NCBI RefSeq assembly: GCF_002159645.1
Contig: NZ_NFJB01000015.1
Coordinates: forward strand, 1-64,000
Length of the DNA: 64,000 bases
Origin: Parabacteroides sp. An277
GTDB taxonomy: Bacteria; Bacteroidota; Bacteroidia; Bacteroidales; Tannerellaceae
Direction of reading: 5' to 3'
Shown here: positions 27,954-37,146 of the stretch, piece after piece
Layout of the letters: every line of letters begins with the position of its first letter
Numbering within the stretch: the stretch's first letter is position 1
Program-made: the position numbers and the translations under genes
The notes under the pieces: model-generated
The model's database searches: none
What the model was told of the DNA's origin: nothing
What the model saw: the letters and a program-made list of their open reading frames with translations, nothing else

Positions 27954-28331
27954 CTCCGTCGGTGCAAGCCATTCCGAGAACTCGGAGAAGGTCTTCTCCG
28001 TCGGTGCAAGCCGTTCCGGAAACTCGGAGAAGGTCTTCTCCGTCGGTGCAAGCCGTTCCGGAAACTCGGAGAGGGTCTTCTCCATCGGCGCAAGCCGTTC
28101 CGAAAACTCGGAGAGGGTCTTCTCCGTCGGTGCAAGCCATTCCGAGAACTCGGAGAGGGTCTTCTCCATCGGTGCAAGCTGTTCCGGAAACTCGGAGAGG
28201 GTCTTCTCCATCGGTGCAAGCCGTTCCGAGAACTCGGAGAGGGTCTTCTCCGTCGGTGCAAGCCGTTCCGGAAACTCGGAGAGGGTCTTCTCCATTGGTG
28301 CAAGCCGTTCCGGAAGCCCCACTTCGACATT
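27954..28331. repeat. Tandem array, 8 x 42 bp plus a partial unit
   Basis: Eight units of exactly 42 bp start at 27954, 27996 and so on to 28248, with a degenerate ninth from 28290. The unit starts CTCC(G/A)TCGGTGCAAGC, contains TTCCGGAA or CCGAGAACTCGG, and ends GGAGAGGGTCTT, which pairs with the next unit's TCTCCG. Because 42 is divisible by 3 and no stops occur, several frames are open on both strands and yield artificial 14-residue repeats. I treat it as non-coding. Confidence 0.9.
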
Positions 28332-28451
28332 CTCGGCATAAAAAGGTTCGATAAATTCCCACTTCATTTGTGTACATAGAGGAAAAAGAATCTGTGCCTT
28401 TGTAATTGAACAAAATTCGTTTGAATGCGGGGGTAAAGGTACGAATAATTT

Positions 28452-29198
28452 TCATTGAACTGACAATTGGCTCCAAGCCGTTTTCTGCGTGCAATGCGTT
28501 ACGTAATAACGCTCTTCGTCCGTTAGAGCGGCAGAATCCACGTACCATGGTTTATGTTCTGCCTGATAGGGATAAGCTGTCCGGTACGACTCTACATAAC
28601 GACTCCGGCTTAGTCCGACCCGAGGACGATAAAGCGCAAAAGTCGTATCAATTGGCGCACGGTACAACCCATCCACTGGATGTTTATAATAAGGCGTTTC
28701 CATAGCGAGAACCCTCTCCTTGTACCGATAAGAATCTGGTAGGTTATCGATACGAAGTGAGAACCCGACTTTCCGCGCCAACGGATGCGCCTTTAATACC
28801 TGATAGAAGTAGTCCAAAAAATCAGCCGGACAAGCTTCTATGGGCACAACATCCGAATCTGTATACACATAATAATCATGGCAAAAACGTTTATACATCC
28901 CCGACTTCCATAGCGCTTTGAACCCCAGGTTCGCATCTAACCGAATGACCTCAAACGGGCACGTGGCATAATAGTCCAATAGAGGTGGATAGGTAGAAGC
29001 GTTATCCAAAATATAGATATGGCGATAGCCACGTTGGCATAAAGCTGCTATTAACTCCTTTAACGTAGTCAGCCGATTGAAATTATTGATAATGATAGGT
29101 ATGTCGTGCACATCTTGCAGGCGGGAAGGCGATAAGCATTCTCGCACATAATAATACAAGGAAAGCAGTTTGTTTCTCCAAATACGCTCCAACTTCAT
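28452..29198 (-). CDS. GT2-like glycosyltransferase
   Basis: A 248-residue protein with features of a GT-A sugar transferase: IPIIINNFNRLTTLKELIAAL near residue 30, YILDNASTYPPLLDYY, and YVYTDSDVVP with the metal-binding DxD-type motif. No membrane segment, so cytoplasmic. The start at 29198 is chosen because its ATG overlaps the TGA of the upstream gene (ATGA), in preference to an in-frame upstream start at 29300 lying inside that gene. The pair is probably translated together and makes or decorates a surface glycan. Donor and acceptor unknown. Confidence 0.75.
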   Translation of the reverse strand: MKLERIWRNKLLSLYYYVRECLSPSRLQDVHDIPIIINNFNRLTTLKELIAALCQRGYRHIYILDNASTYPPLLDYYATCPFEVIRLDANLGFKALWKSGMYKRFCHDYYVYTDSDVVPIEACPADFLDYFYQVLKAHPLARKVGFSLRIDNLPDSYRYKERVLAMETPYYKHPVDGLYRAPIDTTFALYRPRVGLSRSRYVESYRTAYPYQAEHKPWYVDSAALTDEERYYVTHCTQKTAWSQLSVQ

Positions 29199-29974
29199 TT
29201 TGCCGAGGTATAAATAATATCTTTCCAAAAATGAATCATCCGCTTCTTCGACCACGCATGGCAACCGAATGGCAATTTCCCATGGGTCAACCGGAAACAA
29301 TAAGCAGGATGCCTGTCAAACGAAAAACGCAAAGCCTCTGCGGCTTTCGGATAATGAAATTCAGGTACTTCCGTAGCCCAAAAGACATCTTCATTATAGA
29401 AATGGTTATCGGTATAGGAAAGGAAGCGTACAATCTTTTCCTTGTATTTCCGCACAGCCGCTAAATGATGTGCTACATGGCGCAAAGAAAATCCGCCATT
29501 CCCCACTTTATTGTATAAATCCTGCCGCGAAGGTTCTTTTCGCACACGACTATGCCACCTGGATAAACGCATCCAAACGGATACAGGCAATCGGTTGTAA
29601 ACCGGACGTTGTATCCAAGGCGCCCCTACATAATCATATCCTTTGTTGCACCATTCTTCCAATTCATCGCGAAAAACATAGGCATCCAACTGATAAATCA
29701 ACAGATATTCCGTACGTTCCACAAAACGGCTATAGAACAGTTCCGACAACATCAAACGGTTATATCCACTAATACCTTTAAAGTATTCATCCGGAAACGA
29801 CTCGATTTCTAATAACGGATAGATCTCCTTCCAATTTGACACATCCAGGCTCTCTGGTTTTACGATGACCAAAGGGTAACGCTTTAAGACTTTACATACT
29901 TGCCTTAAAGAATGAAACTCCGACTCCGACAATTGATTTTGATAGACAGGAATCACCACTTGAACTCTTTCCAT
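29195..29974 (-). CDS. DUF5672 family glycosyltransferase-like protein
   Basis: A 259-residue protein with the DUF5672 pattern: VQVVIPVYQNQLSESE at the N-terminus, YNRLMLSELFYSRF, YLLIYQLDAYVFRDELEEWC and YDYVGAPWI in the middle, and NGGFSLRHV. This family resembles sugar transferases; QLDAYVF takes the place of a DxD motif. It forms a two-gene unit with the overlapping GT2-like gene. No signal peptide. Function beyond glycan synthesis cannot be given. Confidence 0.8.
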   Translation of the reverse strand: MERVQVVIPVYQNQLSESEFHSLRQVCKVLKRYPLVIVKPESLDVSNWKEIYPLLEIESFPDEYFKGISGYNRLMLSELFYSRFVERTEYLLIYQLDAYVFRDELEEWCNKGYDYVGAPWIQRPVYNRLPVSVWMRLSRWHSRVRKEPSRQDLYNKVGNGGFSLRHVAHHLAAVRKYKEKIVRFLSYTDNHFYNEDVFWATEVPEFHYPKAAEALRFSFDRHPAYCFRLTHGKLPFGCHAWSKKRMIHFWKDIIYTSAK

Positions 29975-30052
29975 ACATAATATTGTTTACATTTCAGACC
30001 ACAAAGATATAAGGATTCTTTCATTTATACTAAGGCATTTAGGCAAACTCAT

Positions 30053-30085
30053 TAAAAAAGCCGCCCCGGACCGCGCCGGGGCAGC
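30053..30085 (-). terminator. Terminator after pta-ackA
   Basis: On the minus strand GCTGCCCCGG pairs with CCGGGGCGGC and runs into TTTTTT. It lies about 50 bp past the ackA stop. Confidence 0.85.
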
Positions 30086-30131
30086 TCAAAACCTCGTTTT
30101 GTGTAAGCTGCGAGGGATTAATTAATAATAC

Positions 30132-31331
30132 TTATTTTGACAATATAGCCAATGTATCAGAAGCAATCATATATTCTTCGTCGGTCGGGACTACCATGAT
30201 AGTCACCTTGCTGTCCGGCGTACTGATAACAGCCTCTTCGCCACGCAAGCCATGGTTCTTCTCGACATCGATCTTCATGCCCATATATTCCATACCTTCG
30301 CATACGACCCGACGCGTTTCCCACTGATTTTCGCCTACGCCGCCCGTCCATACCAAGATATCACAACCGCCCATAGCTGCCGCATAGGCACCAATATATT
30401 TCTTAATACGGTAATTGTAGACGTCGAGTGTCATAATCGCCCGCTCATCGCCTTTGGCCACAGCCGCCTCCAAGTCGCGCATATCCGACGAACCACCTAC
30501 GAGGCCAGCCACACCGCTTTTCTTATTGAACAACACCGACAGCCCATGTGCATCCAGATGTTCTTTTTCCATGATGAAAGGAATGGCACCCGGGTCCACA
30601 TCACCGCAACGCGTACCCATCAACAGGCCTTCCGTCGGAGTCAACCCCATCGACGTATCCACGCATTTACCATTCATGACAGCCGCAATCGACCCTCCAT
30701 TACCTACATGTGCCGTGATAATTTTCTGTTCTTCGTAATTGACACCTAAAATCTCGCATGCCCGTTTCGAAACATACCGATGGCTCGTTCCGTGGAAACC
30801 ATAACGACGGATACCATATTTCTGATATAACTCGTAAGGCAAACCATACATATACGCCTTAGCCGGCATCGTCTGATGGAAAGCCGTATCGAAGACACCT
30901 ACCTGTGGGATGCCTGGAATCAAAGCCTCCATGGCCGCAATACCCTTCAAGTTCGCCGGATTGTGTAACGGAGCCAATTCAGAACATTCTACGACTTGCT
31001 CTAACACTTCCTTCGTCAGCAGCACACTGGAAGCAAACTTCTCGCCGCCATGTACGACCCGATGCCCTACAGCATCAATTTCTTTATAATCTTTGATGCA
31101 GCCATACGTATCATCCGTCAAGACGCTCAAGATAAACTGAATGCCTGCTTGATGTTCAGGGATATCCTTTTCCAAGATAACCTTTTTCCCGTCCTTATCC
31201 GTCAACTTCAGAAACGCATCGGGCAAACCGATCTTTTCGATACCGCCTTGCGCCATCACGCGACCCGACGTCATATCGAACAACTTGTACTTGATAGAAC
31301 TACTACCACAATTTAAAACTAAGATTTTCAT
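30132..31331 (-). CDS. ackA: Acetate kinase
   Basis: A 399-residue cytoplasmic kinase making ATP and acetate from acetyl phosphate. The N-terminal signature VLNCGSSSIKYKLFD and the internal GYRFHGTSHRYVS-type segment (RYGFHGTSHRYVSKRA) are intact, as is the nucleotide-binding HVGNGGSI. It follows pta by 20 bp, so together they run the acetate branch of fermentation. Length is typical. Confidence 0.98.
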   Translation of the reverse strand: MKILVLNCGSSSIKYKLFDMTSGRVMAQGGIEKIGLPDAFLKLTDKDGKKVILEKDIPEHQAGIQFILSVLTDDTYGCIKDYKEIDAVGHRVVHGGEKFASSVLLTKEVLEQVVECSELAPLHNPANLKGIAAMEALIPGIPQVGVFDTAFHQTMPAKAYMYGLPYELYQKYGIRRYGFHGTSHRYVSKRACEILGVNYEEQKIITAHVGNGGSIAAVMNGKCVDTSMGLTPTEGLLMGTRCGDVDPGAIPFIMEKEHLDAHGLSVLFNKKSGVAGLVGGSSDMRDLEAAVAKGDERAIMTLDVYNYRIKKYIGAYAAAMGGCDILVWTGGVGENQWETRRVVCEGMEYMGMKIDVEKNHGLRGEEAVISTPDSKVTIMVVPTDEEYMIASDTLAILSK

Positions 31332-31351
31332 ATCACACTGTGTTTTTGTAA

Positions 31352-32368
31352 TTATTTACGATGTGCTTTTAAAGCGATAGACTGGTTACATGCGATAGCG
31401 ACCATCTTGTACACATCGTCTACCGAGCAACCACGAGAGAGGTCGTTAACCGGAGCGGCCATACCCTGCAAAATCGGGCCAATAGCCTCAGCTCCACCCA
31501 AACGCTGTACTAATTTATAAGCAATATTTCCTACTTCCAACGTAGGGAATACCAACACATTTGCCTTACCTGCGATTTCACTTCCCGGAGCCTTCTGAGC
31601 GCCTACTTTCTCAACCAAAGCTGCATCAGCCTGCAATTCACCATCTATCTTCAAATCCGGTTCCATTTCTTTAGCCAACCGAGTAGCTTCTACTACTTTA
31701 TCAACCATTTCGTGAGAAGCACTACCCTTTGTCGAAAAGCTCAACATAGCCACACGCGGTTCGATATCAGCAATCGTACGAGCCGTTTCAGCAGTAGCTA
31801 CAGCAATGCTAGCCAACTCCTGTGCATTCGGATTAGGCATCACTGCACAATCAGCAAATACAAACAACCCATTCTCTCCATACTGTGGAGTCTGCGTAAA
31901 CATCAAGAATGCACCTGATACGCAACTCATGCCCGGAGCCGTCTTAATAATCTGCAACGCCGGACGCAACACATTTCCTGTCGTATTCTGAGCACCAGCA
32001 ATTTCTCCGTCTGCATCTCCAGCTTTGATCATCAAGCAACCCAAATACAACGGATCTTCTACCAACACAGCCGCTTTTTCCGGTGTCATACCCTTCTTCT
32101 GGCGCAATTGAACCAACAAATCGGCATATGCAGCTTTCTTTTCATGATTCTTCGGATCTACAATCTTGGCTTCAGCAATATGAGACAACCCCCATTCAGT
32201 AGCCAACTTACCGATTTCATCCGGATTACCAATCAACACGATATCTGCTACCCCATCAGCCAACAAACGGTCGGCTGCTTTCAATGTTCTTTCTTCAGTT
32301 CCCTCAGGAAGAACGATGCGCTGTTTGTTTGCTTTCGCACGCGCAATAATTCCTTGCATTAAATCCAT
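31352..32368 (-). CDS. pta: Phosphate acetyltransferase
   Basis: A 338-residue cytoplasmic enzyme interconverting acetyl-CoA and acetyl phosphate. It has only the C-terminal PTA_PTB catalytic domain (short form, without the N-terminal regulatory domain of E. coli Pta). Typical segments are [46 protein letters not shown] and the C-terminal [18 protein letters not shown]. First gene of pta-ackA, with a promoter at 32419-32426. Confidence 0.97.
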   Translation of the reverse strand: MDLMQGIIARAKANKQRIVLPEGTEERTLKAADRLLADGVADIVLIGNPDEIGKLATEWGLSHIAEAKIVDPKNHEKKAAYADLLVQLRQKKGMTPEKAAVLVEDPLYLGCLMIKAGDADGEIAGAQNTTGNVLRPALQIIKTAPGMSCVSGAFLMFTQTPQYGENGLFVFADCAVMPNPNAQELASIAVATAETARTIADIEPRVAMLSFSTKGSASHEMVDKVVEATRLAKEMEPDLKIDGELQADAALVEKVGAQKAPGSEIAGKANVLVFPTLEVGNIAYKLVQRLGGAEAIGPILQGMAAPVNDLSRGCSVDDVYKMVAIACNQSIALKAHRK

Positions 32369-32418
32369 ATACGGAAGATTTTATTATAATTTAAATAATC
32401 ATCTTTGTTTCTACGCTA

Positions 32419-32426
32419 CAAAATTA
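32419..32426 (-). promoter_or_regulatory. -7 box of pta-ackA
   Basis: CAAAATTA on the plus strand reads TAATTTTG on the minus strand, about 50 bp before the pta ATG. A minus-strand TTTG lies upstream at slightly long spacing. Confidence 0.5.
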
Positions 32427-32497
32427 GGCATAATGCCATATAGAGTTTGCAAAATAGAAGGATTAATTTGTCCGATTTGGCGACACTTTCAGAACAT

Positions 32498-33283
32498 TTA
32501 ACAGTAATTCGTCACGGGACGTTCACCCGAGAGGATTTGCTGAAGCTCCTCGCCACTAATATTTACACTTATATTTCCATTATGGGCTACGGAAATCTTG
32601 CCTCTCTCTTCTGATACAATGATGACCAATGCATCTGTTTCGAGCGACATGCCCAAACCCGAGCGATGCCGCAATCCCATTTCTTTCGGCAAACTGGCCG
32701 TCTGTGCTACCGGCAAGATACACCCAGCGGCACGGATGCGGTTCTTGGCAATAATCATGGCTCCATCGTGTAACGGACTATTCTTGAAAAAGATGTTTTC
32801 TATCAGACGGGCATTCACGTCGGCATTAAACATTTCGCCTGTATGTTCATAAATAGACAAATCCACGTCTTGCTGGATGCAAATCAAAGCTCCTGTCTTT
32901 TTCTTTGCCATGCTCATACAGGCCAAGACAATGGGAGCCACAAAACTGGATTCGTTCTCATCTCCTTGGTTTTTTCGGGCAAAGAGGCGCGTAAAGAATT
33001 GCCATCCCCGATGCGAACCCATCGCCACCAAGAAACGCCGTATCTCATCTTGGAATAAAATTACTAATACAATGACACCAACATTGATGACTTTATCCAA
33101 GATAGCCCCCATCAGGCGCATCTCCAATATTTGCGATACCAAAATCCAAATCACAATGAAAGACACGACGCCACTGAAAATAGCCAGTGCGCCCGAGTTC
33201 TTCATCAGTTTGTAAACTTGGTACAGGAAGAATGCCACCAATAAGACATCTATCAAATCCTTCACACCAAAGTGCATCCACAT
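32498..33283 (-). CDS. cdaA: Membrane diadenylate cyclase (CdaA type)
   Basis: A 261-residue enzyme making cyclic di-AMP from two ATP. Three membrane helices occupy about residues 8-27, 33-52 and 64-80. The DisA_N catalytic domain carries LHDGAMII (DGA 173-175) and GLRHRSGLG (RHR 205-207), both needed for activity. The upstream folP gene ends 3 bp before it, so they are co-transcribed. The conserved folP-cdaA link in Bacteroidetes is not explained by known pathways. It likely tunes osmotic and potassium balance, which is interesting given trkA/trkH in this window. Confidence 0.93.
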   Translation of the reverse strand: MWMHFGVKDLIDVLLVAFFLYQVYKLMKNSGALAIFSGVVSFIVIWILVSQILEMRLMGAILDKVINVGVIVLVILFQDEIRRFLVAMGSHRGWQFFTRLFARKNQGDENESSFVAPIVLACMSMAKKKTGALICIQQDVDLSIYEHTGEMFNADVNARLIENIFFKNSPLHDGAMIIAKNRIRAAGCILPVAQTASLPKEMGLRHRSGLGMSLETDALVIIVSEERGKISVAHNGNISVNISGEELQQILSGERPVTNYC

Positions 33284-33286
33284 AGT

Positions 33287-34138
33287 TTACTCCTCCTTCA
33301 ATAACTGAGTGATTCGAACTGCCTCGACCGCTGCACGTACATCATGTACCCGCAAAATATCCGCCCCCTGCAAAAGTGAGAAGGCATTCAATACAGTTGT
33401 TCCATTCAAACTATTTTCTGGCGTTGTCTCCAACGTCTCGTAAACCATCTTTTTCCTGGAAACACCTACCAACAAAGGTGCCTCCAAAATCCGGAAATCA
33501 GACAGATGCCGCATTAATTCGTAATTTTGTGCTACCGTCTTGCTAAAACCGAAACCCGGGTCGACAATCACATCATTTACGCCCAATTGATACAATTGAT
33601 CCATTTTAGTGGCCAACGATTGCAACACCTCCGCCGTTACATTTTCGTAAGTCGTCATGCTCTGCATCGTTTCGGGTGTGCCTCGCATGTGCATGATAAT
33701 ATAAGGTATGCGCAAATCCGCAATCGTACGAAACATTTCGGGATCCATATCTCCGCCAGACACGTCATTAATGATGGATGCCCCATACTCCTCAACCGCC
33801 CAACGAGCAATATTGGCCCGGAACGTATCCACCGAGACAATCACCCCCGGATAATGATGCATCAATATCGACAATACTCCTTCCAAACGTTCCCGTTCCT
33901 CTTCTTCCGTAGGGATATACGCACCGGGACGCGTAGAGCATCCGCCAATGTCGACAATCCGTCCCCCTTCCAACAAAATGGTCTCAATCCTTTTATAAAT
34001 CTCCGATTCCTCTTCTACCCTGCTGGCTGCATAAAAAGAATCAGGCGTGACATTCAAGATTCCCATAATCCATGGCTCATCCAACGTGACAAGCTTTCCC
34101 TTGATATTGAGTGATTTTGCTTTCTTCATTTTCCGCAT
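33287..34138 (-). CDS. folP: Dihydropteroate synthase
   Basis: A 283-residue cytoplasmic enzyme joining p-aminobenzoate to dihydropterin pyrophosphate in folate synthesis; it is the sulfonamide target. Signatures are GILNVTPDSFY (27-37) and DIGGCSTRPGA, with SVDTFRANIAR, INDVSGG and VDPGFGFSKT following in the normal order. A promoter -7 box lies 17 bp upstream. An in-frame ATG three codons in is possible. Confidence 0.96.
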   Translation of the reverse strand: MRKMKKAKSLNIKGKLVTLDEPWIMGILNVTPDSFYAASRVEEESEIYKRIETILLEGGRIVDIGGCSTRPGAYIPTEEEERERLEGVLSILMHHYPGVIVSVDTFRANIARWAVEEYGASIINDVSGGDMDPEMFRTIADLRIPYIIMHMRGTPETMQSMTTYENVTAEVLQSLATKMDQLYQLGVNDVIVDPGFGFSKTVAQNYELMRHLSDFRILEAPLLVGVSRKKMVYETLETTPENSLNGTTVLNAFSLLQGADILRVHDVRAAVEAVRITQLLKEE

Positions 34139-34154
34139 ATTGTTTTAACATGTG

Positions 34155-34162
34155 CAAATGTA
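34155..34162 (-). promoter_or_regulatory. -7 box of folP-cdaA
   Basis: CAAATGTA on the plus strand reads TACATTTG on the minus strand, 17-24 bp upstream of the folP start. Confidence 0.6.
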
Positions 34163-34304
34163 CAAAGAAGAAGCGTCCCAAACAAGGTATTAATTCCAGA
34201 AACATCACCGATAATTAGAAAAACTTATAACGGTAAATGAATTAGCTATCCGTTATCAAGATTACAGACAGGAAGTACACGTTTAGTACACTTGCTAAAA
34301 AGAA

Positions 34305-34339
34305 AAATCCCTGATAATCAGTTGATTATCAGGGATTTT
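34305..34339 (-). terminator. Terminator after tRNA-Leu
   Basis: A perfect stem AATCCCTGATAATCA / TGATTATCAGGGATT stands immediately past the tRNA 3' end on the minus strand and runs into T-rich sequence. Confidence 0.85.
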
Positions 34340-34342
34340 AAG

Positions 34343-34426
34343 TACCCAGACCCGGGGTCGAACCGGGATGGAAGTGAATCCACTGGTGTTTGAGACCAGC
34401 GCGTCTACCGATTCCGCCATCTGGGC
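34343..34426 (-). tRNA. tRNA-Leu (anticodon CAA)
   Basis: The minus strand from 34426 reads GCCCAGATGGCGGAATCGGT, giving the acceptor stem and D arm. The anticodon stem CTGGT/ACCAG encloses CTCAAAC, so the anticodon is CAA. A long variable arm (class II) and the T arm with GGTTCGACC follow. The acceptor stem closes with TCTGGGT, giving a G-U first pair. CCA is not encoded. It has its own promoter and terminator. Confidence 0.95.
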
Positions 34427-34452
34427 ATTTGCTTTATTTCTCAAATGCGATG

Positions 34453-34483
34453 CAAAGGTAAGGCTTTTTTTTGAACTGGCAAG
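34453..34483 (-). promoter_or_regulatory. Promoter of tRNA-Leu
   Basis: On the minus strand CTTG (34483-34480) is followed after exactly 19 bp by TACCTTTG (34460-34453), a near-perfect Bacteroidetes promoter. Confidence 0.75.
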
Positions 34484-34575
34484 CGTTTCGGCTATTTTTT
34501 TGCAAAAAAATTTTCGTTTGTGCTTTTTCTGTGATTATTTACGTACTTTCGAATGGTTATAAGAGATTATTTCGT

Positions 34576-34583
34576 TAGCTTTG
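34576..34583 (+). promoter_or_regulatory. -7 box of manC
   Basis: TAGCTTTG matches TAnnTTTG, 36 bp upstream of the ATG at 34619. Confidence 0.6.
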
Positions 34584-34618
34584 CGCTGTGTATAAATCTT
34601 TAATTTGTCAATAGAATT

Positions 34619-35698
34619 ATGACCGATAATTATTGCGTTATTATGGGAGGTGGTATCGGGAGTCGATTCTGGCCGTTCAGCCGCGAATCCTACCCGAAAC
34701 AGTTCTTGGATTTCTTTGGGACGGGACGTTCTTTGTTGCAAATGACGTATGACCGTTTTGCAAAGATTATCCCGGAAGAAAATATATATATTGTAACCAA
34801 CGAGGCGTATTTTGAACTTATCCGCCAGCAATTGCCCCAGATGAAGGCCAGCCAAATTTTATTGGAACCGGCACGGCGCAACACGGCTCCCTGCATTGCC
34901 TACGCGGCATACCATATCCAAGCGAGAAACCCGAAAGCGAACATCGTAGTGGCTCCGTCCGACCATCTCATCCTTAAAGAAGACCTCTTCCTCGAGGATG
35001 TGCAGATGGGATTAGATTTTGTCAAGACGCACGACGCGCTCCTCACGATGGGCATCCGTCCCAGCCGTCCGGAAACAGGCTATGGCTATATCCAGAGTTG
35101 CGAAATCGCGACGGAAGGATTCACCAAAGTCAAGACGTTCACCGAGAAACCGGATTTGGAGCTTGCTAAAATTTTCTACGAAAGCGGCGAATTCTTCTGG
35201 AATTCCGGTATCTTCCTCTGGAATGTGAAGACGATTCTCGACGCGTTCCACAAGTACCTGCCGGAAATCACAGCCCGTTTCGACTTGGGCGGCCCCGTCT
35301 TCAATACGCCTGAGGAGCATCCTTTCATTCACCAGAATTTCCCCTACTGCCCGAATATCTCCATCGATTACGGCGTGATGGAAAAAGCGGAGAATGTCTA
35401 CATGCTGTGCGTGAACTTTGGCTGGGCCGATTTGGGCACCTGGGGCGCGCTCTACGACATCGCCGACAAAGACGAACACCAGAACGCACCGCTCAAGACG
35501 CGCACCCTCATGTATGAAAGCAGCGGGAACATCATCGCGCTGGGCGACGAAGGGCGGCTCGCCGTCATCCAGGGCTTGCACGATTACATCATCGCCGAGT
35601 CGGGCAACGTCCTCCTCATCTGCAAGCGCGAAGACGAGCAGCGCATCAAGCAGTTCGTGGCCGACGCGCAGATGAAATACGACAAGGAATTCAATTAA
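34619..35698 (+). CDS. manC: Mannose-1-phosphate guanylyltransferase
   Basis: A 359-residue cytoplasmic enzyme making GDP-mannose from mannose-1-phosphate and GTP, the donor for mannose- and fucose-containing surface glycans. The nucleotidyltransferase signature is GGGIGSRFWPFSRESYPKQF (10-29), with LEPARRNTAPCIAYAA, VAPSDHLI and FTEKPD (the FVEKP box). Only the transferase domain is present; the C-terminal isomerase domain of bifunctional ManC/AlgA enzymes is missing, normal for Bacteroidetes. Single gene with its own promoter and terminator. The 3' half is more GC-rich than the 5' half. Confidence 0.95.
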   Translation: MTDNYCVIMGGGIGSRFWPFSRESYPKQFLDFFGTGRSLLQMTYDRFAKIIPEENIYIVTNEAYFELIRQQLPQMKASQILLEPARRNTAPCIAYAAYHIQARNPKANIVVAPSDHLILKEDLFLEDVQMGLDFVKTHDALLTMGIRPSRPETGYGYIQSCEIATEGFTKVKTFTEKPDLELAKIFYESGEFFWNSGIFLWNVKTILDAFHKYLPEITARFDLGGPVFNTPEEHPFIHQNFPYCPNISIDYGVMEKAENVYMLCVNFGWADLGTWGALYDIADKDEHQNAPLKTRTLMYESSGNIIALGDEGRLAVIQGLHDYIIAESGNVLLICKREDEQRIKQFVADAQMKYDKEFN

Positions 35699-35727
35699 GG
35701 GCTTGAATACCGAATTTTAAATACGGC

Positions 35728-35763
35728 GGCGCGGGGCTTTTCTTTAGCTCCGCGCCTTTGTTT
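35728..35763 (+). terminator. Terminator after manC
   Basis: GGCGCGGGGCT pairs with AGCTCCGCGCC around a short loop and is followed by TTTGTTT. Confidence 0.8.
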
Positions 35764-35883
35764 ATTACCTTGTTTTTAAGATGGCACTGCTACCGCTATA
35801 CGCATTTCGGGCATTTTGTTATACGCAACGGCATTATCACATAAATGTCACACAAATGAAATATTTCCTTGTTTCAGATTATC

Positions 35884-35891
35884 TACTTTTG
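35884..35891 (+). promoter_or_regulatory. -7 box of the C10 protease gene
   Basis: TACTTTTG matches TAnnTTTG, about 46 bp before the ATG at 35937. Confidence 0.6.
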
Positions 35892-35936
35892 CAAAGTAAA
35901 AGAGAATCTTAATTTTTAATTAAAAAATAAAGAGCC

Positions 35937-37145
35937 ATGAAGTATTATTTTTTATTAGCGGCTTCATTAAGCCTTACAACTTTAATCAGTTGTACAGGTG
36001 AAGAGAATGGGTTGATTTCGCAAGGAGCGGATATGCCTAAAAGTAATTTGGAATTAACGGTTGATTTGATGAAATCATTTGCAGAAACACATCAAGGAGA
36101 TCAGTTAACAAAAGCTGGGAATTCGGAAATAGAAGTGATTAGCCATGAAGTAACCACTTACGCTTTCGATTTAAGCAAAGAATTAGGTGTTCAAACATTA
36201 TCGACGAATGCTGTAAATGTAGGAGACAGTGCGAAAGTAGATGTATATACCTTAGTAATTGAAAAGGACGGAAAACAAGGATATTGTATTGCCACTTCCG
36301 ACGAGCGTATCAATCGTGTTTATGCTTATGTAGAAGAGGGACAGCTGTCCGATACTACTTATAATATAGGTTTAGCTGCTACATTATCATATCTTCCTGC
36401 CCAATGCAAGATGGATTTGGTGGATTATTACAAATCACAAAGTGAACCCCAGACAAAAGCGGTGACTGAAAAACGATACATAGTACAACCTGTTTCCCGT
36501 TTTGCTTGGCATCAGAATGCTCCCTATAATGCATTAACTCCAGAATGCTCTTCAAGAAGTGATGGACATTGTCCCGCTGGTTGTACTCCAATAGCTGTAG
36601 CACAAGCTTTAGCAACTATCCAACCTACAGCATTATCTGGATTATATGATTTTTCAAGTTTTAGCGATTCTTATCCAATAATGGAGACACAACCGTTGAA
36701 TACACCTCCTGAAGCATGGTTCGTTATTCATATAGGTAGTTTACTTGGTACTGAATACGGTTGTACAGGGAGTGGTGCATGGTCAAGAGATATTCGTCCT
36801 TATTTAGACGATTGGAACGTAAGATATTATTATGAACAAGATGAAAATGTAGATGAAAGTTTATTGTTGAATTGTTTGAATTATAAACGTCCTCATATTT
36901 CTTCAGGTTTCAGAAAAAGTCCTCGAGAAGGTCACACGTGGTTGTGGACGGGCATTGATTGTGTAATAGATGCATCCACTGTAGCTCCTAATATGAAAGT
37001 TATTCGTGTGAACAGTCTTTATTGTAATTGGGGATGGGGACCAAACTCTAATGGTTGGTTTGCAAGTTATGAGCAACCAGATCCAGATATGCAACCGTTC
37101 TTAGACGATAATGATCAACTTTATCTCTTATCAAGCGGCAGATAA
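35937..37145 (+). CDS. C10 family (streptopain-like) cysteine protease lipoprotein
   Basis: A 402-residue lipoprotein: signal peptide with lipobox LISC (Cys19). Residues about 30-180 look like the inhibitory Spi-type prodomain. The mature C10 domain starts near FAWHQNAPYN (189-198). Cys216 in CPAGCTPIAVAQALA is the expected nucleophile, His333 in EGHTWLWTGID the general base, and NWGWG (364-368) the conserved Asn/Trp segment. Related Bacteroides fragilis C10 proteases (Bfp) degrade host proteins and sit beside inhibitor genes. Base composition is clearly more AT-rich than the neighbours, hinting at separate origin. The next gene starts 1 bp after the stop. Confidence 0.88.
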   Translation: MKYYFLLAASLSLTTLISCTGEENGLISQGADMPKSNLELTVDLMKSFAETHQGDQLTKAGNSEIEVISHEVTTYAFDLSKELGVQTLSTNAVNVGDSAKVDVYTLVIEKDGKQGYCIATSDERINRVYAYVEEGQLSDTTYNIGLAATLSYLPAQCKMDLVDYYKSQSEPQTKAVTEKRYIVQPVSRFAWHQNAPYNALTPECSSRSDGHCPAGCTPIAVAQALATIQPTALSGLYDFSSFSDSYPIMETQPLNTPPEAWFVIHIGSLLGTEYGCTGSGAWSRDIRPYLDDWNVRYYYEQDENVDESLLLNCLNYKRPHISSGFRKSPREGHTWLWTGIDCVIDASTVAPNMKVIRVNSLYCNWGWGPNSNGWFASYEQPDPDMQPFLDDNDQLYLLSSGR

Positions 37146-37146
37146 C

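Noticed and set aside
27954-28331. Possible CRISPR array
   Set aside because: Units follow each other directly with no unique spacers, and no cas genes are present. The same holds for the other arrays in the window.
27834-28367. Minus-strand frame encoding 14-residue repeats (177 residues)
   Set aside because: It runs through the 42-bp hairpin array; frames on both strands are equally open, and the flanks show no coding signature.
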